The translations under genes and the position numbers were made by a program. DNA of 64,000 nt from Bacillota bacterium (GTDB taxonomy: Bacteria > Planctomycetota > UBA8108 > UBA1146). Below, piece after piece: positions 1 through 7,223 of the stretch; position 1 is the first letter of the stretch; every line of letters starts with the position of its first letter. The stretch is taken from the NCBI GenBank assembly GCA_003973385.1, contig QNYK01000107.1, positions 22,309 to 86,308 of the forward strand, written 5' to 3'. The notes under the pieces are model-generated. The model was not told where the DNA came from. It saw only the letters and a program-made list of their open reading frames with translations, and searched no databases.

Positions 1-109
1 TGGATCAGATTGCAGTTCCGCCACTGCAATCAGGGTTCTTCGGAGCGCTGCTTGAATGTCGCGCCGAGGGAGTGGGATGGGTTGTGACCAACCCTGGAGG
101 GAACCAATG

Positions 110-1657
110 ATGAGTGACAAGGCGGAAAAAAAAGCGACGGTTCTTCTGGTCGATGATAATCAGTTACAACTGGATGCCCTCGCCCTGCGCCTCGAGCAGC
201 ACTACGAAGAAGAGGCGCTGGACATCAGGGTAGAGATCGAGTCAGACGAGAGAAACGTGCTGGCGACCCTCAGGGAAAAAACGATCGATGTGGTCGTCAG
301 CGATCTGGATATGCCCTTTTTTCGAGGCGATGAACTGAATCAGATGGTCCAGAAGTTCGACGATAAGATCCAGTTCATCATCCATTCCGGTGTTGGGGGA
401 CAGAAGGCCAGAAATCAACTCATCGACGAGAATGTCCGGGACATCATCGAGAAGGCCAAACCGGGATCAGACACCTTCAAGGATCTGGTCGAGGCGATCC
501 GCAAGGCACTCAAGTTCCGCGAGGAGCGGCTCGCAGTTTCGATGATAAACAGTGCTGCGCGCAGGCAGCGCAACATCGTTCATGAAGATCCGAAGATGGA
601 GAAGGTGTTCAGCATCGTCGACAAGGTCGCTGGCGCACCATCGCCGGTACTCGTCCAGGGTGAGCCAGGTACAGGCAAGGAATTGATCGCCCACGAGATC
701 CATCGAAAACGAAACGAGATGCTGCGTCTGAAGAACCCGAATTTCAATGAGAAGGATTATCCCTATCTTGCCATCAACTGCGGTGCTCTCTCTCGCACAT
801 TGCTGGAGAGTCAACTCTTCGGCCACAAGAAGGGCGCTTTCACCGGATCGGTGGCGGATCAGGATGGTGTCTTCGTGGCTGCCAAGAAGGGCACCCTGTT
901 CCTCGACGAGATCACAGAACTCGATCTTGACTTGCAGGTGAAATTACTTCGTGTGCTCCAGGAGAAGGAAGTCACCCCACTCGGATCCACGCGACCCATT
1001 CCAGTTCGTGCGCGAGTGGTGACAGCTACCAACGCCCCGATCAAGCAACTCGTCGAGGAGCGAAAGTTTCGCGATGACCTGTACTACCGGATCAATGTCG
1101 TCAATATCGAGATTCCGCCACTTCGCGAGCGAAAACTGGACGTCGAGGCGCTGGCCAATCACTTCCTGCTCGAGATGGCAGATGCCTATAACTGCCCACC
1201 CAGATGCCTCAGCCCAGGAGCCCTCGAGTTGCTGAAGAAGTATCGGTGGCCCGGCAATGTCAGAGAACTTCACAATGTCATCGAGCGCTCCTTCGCCCTG
1301 GGAGACGAGTACAACATCATCCCCAGAGACCTGCCGGATGAGATCCAGGGCATCGGTCCAGGCCACGATGATGCAGGCGATGGACAGCGAGACGCGGACC
1401 TCGAGGCGGGACTCTCTCGTTTCCATGAGGCGGCACGAGAGGTCGGAGATTCGATCGCTGCGAAACATTCCCTCGGTGACCGTCAGAGTTCTTTTCCCAC
1501 CTATGACGAGGTGGTGGCGGAGCACATTCGACGCGCCCTGCTGCACACCCAGGGGGTCAAGAGCCGAGCAGCCTCGCTCCTCTCCATCGATCGAAATCGC
1601 CTCTACAGATTGATGAGCAAGTATCGGATCCCTGCCGATGGAGTCTCCGCTGACTGA
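110..1657 (+). CDS. Sigma-54-dependent response regulator (NtrC-type activator)
   Basis: A transcription activator that would remodel sigma-54 RNA polymerase using ATP. The N-terminal receiver domain (about residues 9-125) has the acidic pair in LLVDDN and a phosphoacceptor Asp in VSDLDMP. A central AAA+ domain follows, with Walker A GEPGTGKE, the sigma-54 contact loop GAFTGS, Walker B GTLFLDEI and the RWPGNVREL motif. A Fis-type helix-turn-helix (RAASLLSIDRNRLYRLM) ends the protein. I chose ATG 110 because GGAGGG lies 8 bases upstream; ATG 107 and an upstream in-frame start at 56 are alternatives. The contact loop is normally GAFTGA, so the final Ser is unusual but probably functional. No histidine kinase is adjacent. 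A sigma-54-like promoter lies far away at 51251. Confidence 0.93.
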   Translation: MSDKAEKKATVLLVDDNQLQLDALALRLEQHYEEEALDIRVEIESDERNVLATLREKTIDVVVSDLDMPFFRGDELNQMVQKFDDKIQFIIHSGVGGQKARNQLIDENVRDIIEKAKPGSDTFKDLVEAIRKALKFREERLAVSMINSAARRQRNIVHEDPKMEKVFSIVDKVAGAPSPVLVQGEPGTGKELIAHEIHRKRNEMLRLKNPNFNEKDYPYLAINCGALSRTLLESQLFGHKKGAFTGSVADQDGVFVAAKKGTLFLDEITELDLDLQVKLLRVLQEKEVTPLGSTRPIPVRARVVTATNAPIKQLVEERKFRDDLYYRINVVNIEIPPLRERKLDVEALANHFLLEMADAYNCPPRCLSPGALELLKKYRWPGNVRELHNVIERSFALGDEYNIIPRDLPDEIQGIGPGHDDAGDGQRDADLEAGLSRFHEAAREVGDSIAAKHSLGDRQSSFPTYDEVVAEHIRRALLHTQGVKSRAASLLSIDRNRLYRLMSKYRIPADGVSAD

Positions 1658-2553
1658 TTCGAAATAGAGCGCACTGCTTCATCTTGATGCAAAGTGACTA
1701 ATCCTCCATCTCATCTGCATTTATGTCAGATCATGTTCGCCTGCGAGCATCGACCGGATCTGGCCTGATTTACATCAATCTCCATAGACCGTTGCCATCG
1801 TTGGAGTTAAGAAATTCCAGCAGATTGGTATCGCTGTTGCATGAGGTCAGGGGAGTACGGATCGCATCGGCTGCCTCCGAGCAGCCTCTTCGATCCGGAA
1901 ATGATCGTGACAACCGGGGGGGATGACCGTTGTGCCCCGGCATTTGTGGCGGGCTGAGCCCGGGACTCATGGCATCCCCCTTTTTGAAATCTGCCTCGTC
2001 GATCGAGGCGTTGTTCATCGCCTTCGTTGTTTGATTCCGTGTTCTTTACCCCTCGGGTTTGTTGGGGCTTCGAAGCGGCTGGTCGTCGACATCGGGCGGG
2101 CTCGTTGACGCTGGTTTTTCGCTTTTGCCCCCTCGGGGACGGAAGACGCGTGGGGGAGAAGGGTGCACAAACTGAAGATCTATCGGATCTCGGCGGTCAC
2201 CACTCTCCCCCCTTTTTCTAATCCTGGTCTCACTCGCCAGTACTCACCCACCAGAGTTTTGCACGGCCAGTCGAGTTCACTCACCGAGGGCGCGCAGTGG
2301 CTACCGGAAAATTGTACCGACTTCTCACCGTCCTCATTTGAGCCCTGCTTCCTTCAGAGCCGTGGCAACCTGCGTGCCCACCAATCGGGGATTCACACTT
2401 AGATTATCGCTTCCAAAGACTACAATCGAGAGTAGTTAGAGGTCCGTGGATCGAGTCGGCTTCCCCCTGTCCGGCGCACGCGATCTCGGTTGCTCGACAC
2501 AGTTGAAGTCGTCCCCTGGACCCTGTGTTGCGTGAACCAAGCGAGGTGACTCG
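1658..2553. other. Long intergenic region with no supported gene
   Basis: Nearly 900 bases between the sigma-54 activator and the first dockerin gene. Open frames reach only about 80 codons and show no domain, no ribosome-binding site and no recognisable composition. There are several short GC-rich inverted repeats. One of them (2152-2211) is followed by a short T run and is listed separately. The region probably holds the promoter and leader of the dockerin gene at 2554. Confidence 0.6.
2152..2217 (+). terminator. Possible weak terminator-like inverted repeat
   Basis: GGGGGAGA at 2152-2159 pairs perfectly with TCTCCCCC at 2204-2211 across a loop of about 44 bases, and CTTTTT follows. The long loop makes this a poor intrinsic terminator. 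It could instead be the closing stem of a small RNA, or chance in GC-rich sequence. Confidence 0.2.
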
Positions 2554-3840
2554 ATGACCAAATCCAACCGCCATCGCCTAGCAGTCGCGAACGCGATTCT
2601 CTGTGTGGTGTTGATGTGCCGGCTCGTATCGGCGCAGGCACCTCAACTGGAGATGAGCGATGTGGTGGTCTACCCCGGTCAGGCGGGAGTCGGAGTCGAG
2701 ATCTCTCTCACCGCCAGTCAGTCCGTCAGTGGTGTCCAGGTGGGGATCGCAGTCGATCCGGACCGGATTTTCCTGCAGGATCTGGACCTGAATGGCTCCG
2801 TACTTCAGGCGGTTGCCGTCGAATTCCTCGACACCAGCGTTGACCTCGAAGAAGGAGAGGCGACGCTGCTCGCCATCTTCGACGATTCTGCTCCTTTCGA
2901 TCAGGCCTTGCCGTCCCCTTCCAATGCACTTCTCGGAACCCTGGTCCTCGATGCCTCGAGCTGGTTGGTGCCAACGAATGTGGAGCCGATCGCTTTCGCC
3001 AACGGAGTGGGAGAGCCCGCCATCGACACTCTCGTATTCGTCGAAGGCAACGCAGTACTCCCCGATCTGGTCGATGGCTCACTCTCGGTGCTCTCCCAGA
3101 ATGTTCTGATCGCCGCTTCCACGTCGGGGCAGGCATCTATTGGTGAGATCGACTACGAGGTCAGTTTACGCGGCTACAACATCGATGATCTGCAGGGGTT
3201 CTCCGCTGCACTCGCCTTTGACCCGACCGTACTTCAGTGTGCTTCCGCCACCATCGATGGAACCATCACGCAGGTTGCAGGTGCTGAGTTTGTCGAGGGG
3301 GTCATCGACAATGATGTTGGATTTGCGGTACTCGGAGTCCTGATGGATATCTTGCCGCCGTATGATGGCCAGGTGATTCCTGCCACAGGAATCGAGATGG
3401 AGTTCGCGAGGATCTACTTCGATGTGAGCGGTTCTCTGACCGTCTCCCAGCAGACGCAACTGAGTTTCGAAAATGACCTGGGAGTGCCTCCGATCAGCAA
3501 TGTCTTTGTGATTCAGAACCAGTCCGTTGCTCCCGTGACCATCGACCTGACCATCGACATCGCTGTCGATGGAATCTTTCTGCGTGGTGATGCGGACGGA
3601 AACCTGAGGCTCGATCTCTCCGATGCCATCAACAATCTGGTCTTCATGACCAACTCCTGCCCCGCATGCCCGATCCCTCTCTGCCCCAAGGCTCTGGATG
3701 TCAATGACGATGCTCGAATCGACCTCAGCGACGCCATTCATCTGCTCAGTTTCCTCTATCTCGATGGCCCTCAGCCCGCTGAGCCTTACCCTGACCCCGG
3801 AGTCGACCCCACCCCCGACCTGCTGGACTGCTTCAACTAG
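2554..3840 (+). CDS. Secreted protein with two cohesin-like domains and a C-terminal dockerin-like domain
   Basis: A 428-residue exported protein. Residues 1-28 form a signal peptide ending near VSAQA. Two cohesin-like beta-sandwich domains follow (about 30-185 and 190-335), recognisable from the GVQVGIAVDP and GFSAALAFDP strands. The C-terminus (about 345-428) is a dockerin-like double EF-hand, FLRGDADGNLRLDLSDAI then DVNDDARIDLSDAI, followed by a short Pro-rich tail ending in Cys. Start ATG 2554 has GAGGTG upstream. In cellulosomes, cohesin binds dockerin between proteins; here both kinds are on one chain, so self-assembly or surface attachment is possible but unproven. It belongs to the same family as the genes between 13433 and 21430 and between 38634 and 40650. 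Confidence 0.8.
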   Translation: MTKSNRHRLAVANAILCVVLMCRLVSAQAPQLEMSDVVVYPGQAGVGVEISLTASQSVSGVQVGIAVDPDRIFLQDLDLNGSVLQAVAVEFLDTSVDLEEGEATLLAIFDDSAPFDQALPSPSNALLGTLVLDASSWLVPTNVEPIAFANGVGEPAIDTLVFVEGNAVLPDLVDGSLSVLSQNVLIAASTSGQASIGEIDYEVSLRGYNIDDLQGFSAALAFDPTVLQCASATIDGTITQVAGAEFVEGVIDNDVGFAVLGVLMDILPPYDGQVIPATGIEMEFARIYFDVSGSLTVSQQTQLSFENDLGVPPISNVFVIQNQSVAPVTIDLTIDIAVDGIFLRGDADGNLRLDLSDAINNLVFMTNSCPACPIPLCPKALDVNDDARIDLSDAIHLLSFLYLDGPQPAEPYPDPGVDPTPDLLDCFN

Positions 3841-3910
3841 CCGATTGGTCCGATTCGCGTGAGCGGGATATTCTTCTCGGGACCAGAGTTTCCCGGGAGG
3901 AGCACATCTT

Positions 3911-4624
3911 TTGCCGACCGATACCGATGTAAAGGGTGCGCCGGATGCACCGAAACGTGCCTTCATCAGGGTTCTCGGCGGTGCCCTCTGTGGTGGGGTT
4001 TGGCAGATCGATTCCGACCCGATTGTCATCGGATCTGCGGCCGATGTGAGCGTCAGCCTTCCCGATCCTCTCGCTGGAGATCGGCACGCAGGGATACGCT
4101 ATCACCAGGGCAGCTGGCAGGTCCACGACCTCACCGGCGGGGGCCTCATGGTCAATGACATCCCCACCTCCACTCGTACCCTCTCTGGTGGCGAGATCCT
4201 CATGATCGGAAGCACCGAACTTCAATTTTGCCTCATCGACCCGCGCCGACGGTCAGCGGACGCTGCTTCGATCGAGCAGGAGTCCCCGCAGGGCCAGAGC
4301 GAGTCTGTCGTGGTGCTGGAACTGGTCGTGGAGCAGGGGGACCATCGCGATCTAGGTCGAAAGATCGACATCCTGAACGATTCCGTGATCACCCTCGGGC
4401 GTGCTGCCCAGGCGGATCTCTCACTCCACGATTGTCTGTCCAGTCGGCGTCATTGCCGGATCCAGAACGGCTCCAGCGGTGTCGAGATCACCGACCTGCA
4501 ATCGCTCAACGGAACCCATCTCGAGGGCAGCCTGATCGATACTGCTGCACTGAGACCGGGAGACCTGATCCTGATCGGCAAGACCGCGATCCGCTGCCTC
4601 AAGCCGATGACTCGAGGCGATTGA
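3911..4624 (+). CDS. Protein with two FHA-type domains
   Basis: A 237-residue cytoplasmic protein made of two forkhead-associated-like domains. The second (about residues 135-235) is canonical, with LGRAAQADLSL, SSRRHCRI and SLNGTHLEG, the residues that bind phosphothreonine. The first (about 18-105) keeps the fold pattern (VIGSAADVSVSLPD, DRHAGIRY) but has weaker binding residues. TTG 3911 is preferred because GGGAGGAG sits 8 bases upstream. No Ser/Thr kinase is adjacent, so the ligand is unknown. The gene faces the recombinase gene convergently. Confidence 0.8.
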   Translation: MPTDTDVKGAPDAPKRAFIRVLGGALCGGVWQIDSDPIVIGSAADVSVSLPDPLAGDRHAGIRYHQGSWQVHDLTGGGLMVNDIPTSTRTLSGGEILMIGSTELQFCLIDPRRRSADAASIEQESPQGQSESVVVLELVVEQGDHRDLGRKIDILNDSVITLGRAAQADLSLHDCLSSRRHCRIQNGSSGVEITDLQSLNGTHLEGSLIDTAALRPGDLILIGKTAIRCLKPMTRGD

Positions 4625-4676
4625 CCGCCGGGCTCATCACTCGCTTCGAGGACCTGGAGAACTACCGGCCTGCACC

Positions 4677-5663
4677 TCAAGGGCGAGGGTGATGGCGCGA
4701 ATGAGCAGCCTTCAGCTGCTTGCGATCGACGTGGGTATAGATCTCTGTCGTGTGAATGCTGGCATGCCCGAGCAGGTGTTGCAGGTGAGGTAGCGCGTCC
4801 GCAGGTACGGGATCAGAGCCTTCTCGGATACTGATCTCTCTCATCTCGGTGTTGTTCTCCAGGATGTGTGTGGCAAACGAGTGACGGAGCAGGTGCGGGT
4901 TCACACCTTGTGAGATCCCGGCGAGAGGAGCCGCTCGCTCCAGCAGAGCATATACGCTGCGCCTGTTCAGTTTTCGCCCGGTGGCGGACAGGAATAACTG
5001 ATCATTGAGGGCGGGAGCGTCCTCCAACAGCTGAGATCGGTACTTTTCCACTGCAAGTGCTGCTCTGTCTCCGATGGGAATCAGTCGTACCTTGTCCCCC
5101 TTACCGACGCACCGAACGAGCGGGTACTTGCCATCGGTCAGGAAGTCCCTGCGTCGAAGTCCGCACAGTTCCGAGACTCGCATACCCGAACTGTAGAGCA
5201 ACTGAACGATGGCTCGGTCCCTCAGACCGAGGTGCGGATTATTTTCCTCCGTCGCATCGATCAGGCGATTCACCTCGTCGAGAGAGAGAGTTCGCGGCAG
5301 ACGCTTCGATTGACGCGGCGATACCAGCAGATCAGTGGGGTTTGCCTCGATCAGACCCTCCTGGACGAGGAAGCGGAAAAATCCGCGGATGGCAGAGATC
5401 CGCCGCCGCTGGCTACTGGCACTGGCGCCCCCTTTCATCAGCCTCTGCAGATATTTCTGGAGGTGTTGGAGCCTGACCCTGGCGGGGAAGCGGATGCGCA
5501 GTTGGCGCATTTCGGCAGTGAGGCTGATCAGGTCACGGCGGTATGCCTCCAGTGTGTTTCTGGCCAGACCTCGCTCCACGAGCAGGTAGTCGAGCCATCT
5601 CTGGATCGGTTCTTGTGGCAACTCATCCGTCTTGATCCCTTGCGAGACACCGCTTCGTTTCAT
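4677..5663 (-). CDS. xerD: Tyrosine recombinase, XerC/XerD family
   Basis: A 328-residue site-specific recombinase, likely one of the pair that resolves chromosome dimers at dif. The N-terminal SAM-like DNA-binding domain has the typical YLLVERGLARNTLEAYRRDL. The catalytic domain holds R162, K188 (GKGDK), H257 and R260 (HLLRH), H300 (LLGH) and the nucleophile Y309 (IYTHV). About 18 extra residues (roughly 276-294, around SIREGSDPVPADAL) lie between the HxxR motif and LLGHAS, where Xer proteins normally run on directly. All catalytic residues remain in frame, so this is an insertion rather than a frameshift. No integrase-type neighbours or att-like repeats are seen, which favours a housekeeping Xer protein. 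XerC versus XerD is uncertain. Confidence 0.87.
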   Translation of the reverse strand: MKRSGVSQGIKTDELPQEPIQRWLDYLLVERGLARNTLEAYRRDLISLTAEMRQLRIRFPARVRLQHLQKYLQRLMKGGASASSQRRRISAIRGFFRFLVQEGLIEANPTDLLVSPRQSKRLPRTLSLDEVNRLIDATEENNPHLGLRDRAIVQLLYSSGMRVSELCGLRRRDFLTDGKYPLVRCVGKGDKVRLIPIGDRAALAVEKYRSQLLEDAPALNDQLFLSATGRKLNRRSVYALLERAAPLAGISQGVNPHLLRHSFATHILENNTEMREISIREGSDPVPADALPHLQHLLGHASIHTTEIYTHVDRKQLKAAHSRHHPRP

Positions 5664-5800
5664 AGAATCCGCTGCCTTTCAGGGGTGCCAGATCCCCCTT
5701 GAGGATATCCCGGTATGCTGTTATCGGTCAACAGGACCGCCGATGGCGCTCCAGGACGGCCCGGAGATGAGATCTGCGTCGAGACTGCAGGAAGTCACTG

Positions 5801-6178
5801 ATGGATAGAGAGAAGGCTCAGGAGCCGATGGCAAAGAAGAAGTACACCAAGAGAGAACTGGAGCCTTTCAAGAGACTCCTGCTCCAGCACCGAAATGTTG
5901 TCACGGGCAATCTCACCAGCCTCGACGGCGAGGGTCGAGGTTCCAGCGGAGACGAGGGAGACCTCAGCTCCGAGAACTTCGAGATCGAGTTGACCCTCTC
6001 CACGATGCAGAGCGAGACGAATCTGGTCAACGAGATCGATGAGGCACTCAAGCGCATCGATGAAGGATCCTACGGTGTCTGCGAAGACACCGGAGATCTG
6101 ATCCCGATACCGCGTCTCGAGGCGGTTCCCTGGACCCGGCTCTGTGTCGCGGCGCAGGAGCGACGGGAGCAGTCCTGA
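5801..6178 (+). CDS. TraR/DksA-family regulator with degenerate zinc finger
   Basis: A 125-residue protein with an N-terminal coiled coil (about residues 10-85) and a C-terminal DksA/TraR-type segment (about 85-120). The family's four-Cys finger is reduced: GVCEDTG keeps one Cys of the first pair and RLCVAAQ one of the second. The LIPIPRLEAVPWT core is retained. Family members bind the RNA polymerase secondary channel; some lack zinc ligands. ATG 5801 has AGGAAG upstream with good spacing; ATG 5828 is the alternative. Confidence 0.75.
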   Translation: MDREKAQEPMAKKKYTKRELEPFKRLLLQHRNVVTGNLTSLDGEGRGSSGDEGDLSSENFEIELTLSTMQSETNLVNEIDEALKRIDEGSYGVCEDTGDLIPIPRLEAVPWTRLCVAAQERREQS

Positions 6179-6203
6179 ACCCGGGTGGACCGAGTCCAGA
6201 TTC

Positions 6204-6221
6204 GAAGGGTGTAGACCCTTC
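6204..6221 (+). promoter_or_regulatory. Hairpin directly before the pyrD start
   Basis: GAAGGGT (6204-6210) and ACCCTTC (6215-6221) form a perfect 7-bp stem with a GTAG loop, ending four bases before the presumed GTG start of pyrD. The only purine-rich Shine-Dalgarno-like sequence nearby is inside the stem. No T run follows, so it does not look like a terminator for the upstream gene. A role in controlling pyrD translation is inferred. Confidence 0.35.
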
Positions 6222-6225
6222 TCAG

Positions 6226-7182
6226 GTGCGGCTGGATGTGAAGTTACCCTGTCCTTCAGGCTCATTGGATCTGACACACCCGGTCCTTCCCGCATCGGGA
6301 ACCTTCGGCTACGGCGAAGAATTTGAACCCTTCCTTCCTCCGGGAACCTTCAGCGCCATCGTCCCGAAGTCGATCTCGGTCGAGGTCAGATGCGGCAATC
6401 CTCCTCCGAGGGCGGTGGAGACCCCCGCCGGGCTGCTCAATTCGATAGGCCTGCAAAATCCAGGACTCGATGCGTTTGTCAGTGACTACCTGCCACGGCT
6501 GCAAAGATATGGCGTCCCCTTGCTTGTCAATGTCGTCGGGCGCACGGTCGAGGAGTACTGCACGGTAGTCGAGGCCCTCGAAGGCAAACATCTGGTGGCG
6601 GGGTTCGAACTCAATGTCTCGTGTCCAAATGTCAAGGAAGGACTCCGCTTTGGTCTCGACCCGGAGGCCACCGCAACGCTGATTCGCGCGGTTCGTCCTC
6701 TCACTACCGGGGTCCTGATGGCGAAGTTGACTCCCAACGTGACCGACATCGCCGAGCAAGCGCTCGCGGCGGAGGAGGCAGGAGCGGATTCAGTCTCTCT
6801 GATCAATACCATCCGTGCGATGGCGGTCGACTGGCGGACTGGTGAATCATCGATCGGCACCGAAACCGGGGGCCTTTCCGGTCCTGCAATACGTCCCATC
6901 GCCCTCAGGATGACGATGGAGGTGGCTCGGGCCGTCAAGGTGCCCGTCTGTGCCATCGGCGGGATCTGCTCGGCACAGCACATTCTGGAGTTCATCTCGG
7001 TTGGCGCGTCGCTGGTCCAGGTAGGAACTCACCTTTACAGGGAACCGACCTGCTTGCCGGAAATCCTTCAGGAATTGCGTCATCTGCTCGCTTCTGCAGG
7101 AATGAGGTCACTCGACGATGTGCGAGGGAACTTCCATCAACTGCAGGATCGGTTGCCGGATCGGGAGCGACAGGTACCCTGA
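6226..7182 (+). CDS. pyrD: Dihydroorotate dehydrogenase, class 1B catalytic subunit
   Basis: Oxidises dihydroorotate to orotate in de novo pyrimidine synthesis, using FMN. The 318 residues form a TIM barrel. Diagnostic segments are the N-terminal SGTFGYGEEF, ETPAGLLNSIGLQNPG, the active-site loop NVSCPN with the catalytic Cys of class 1 enzymes, MAKLTPN, GLSGPAIRPIALRM and the FMN phosphate-binding end GGICSAQ...GASLVQVGTHLY. Class 1B enzymes normally pair with an iron-sulfur subunit PyrK, which is not adjacent here. The start is GTG 6226; GTG 6238 is possible. A hairpin abuts the start. Confidence 0.93.
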   Translation: MRLDVKLPCPSGSLDLTHPVLPASGTFGYGEEFEPFLPPGTFSAIVPKSISVEVRCGNPPPRAVETPAGLLNSIGLQNPGLDAFVSDYLPRLQRYGVPLLVNVVGRTVEEYCTVVEALEGKHLVAGFELNVSCPNVKEGLRFGLDPEATATLIRAVRPLTTGVLMAKLTPNVTDIAEQALAAEEAGADSVSLINTIRAMAVDWRTGESSIGTETGGLSGPAIRPIALRMTMEVARAVKVPVCAIGGICSAQHILEFISVGASLVQVGTHLYREPTCLPEILQELRHLLASAGMRSLDDVRGNFHQLQDRLPDRERQVP

Positions 7183-7223
7183 CTGGATCGGGGAATGCTC
7201 CCCATCGAAAGGGATGTCCAATC

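Noticed and set aside
2362..2378. Sigma-54-like TGGCAACCTGCGTGCC upstream of the first dockerin gene
   Set aside because: GG-N10-GC spacing is present, but the -12 element is poor and no activator site is visible.
4677..5663. Integrase of a mobile island
   Set aside because: No phage or conjugation genes, no tRNA attachment site and no direct repeats nearby; the N-terminus is typical of chromosomal XerC/XerD.
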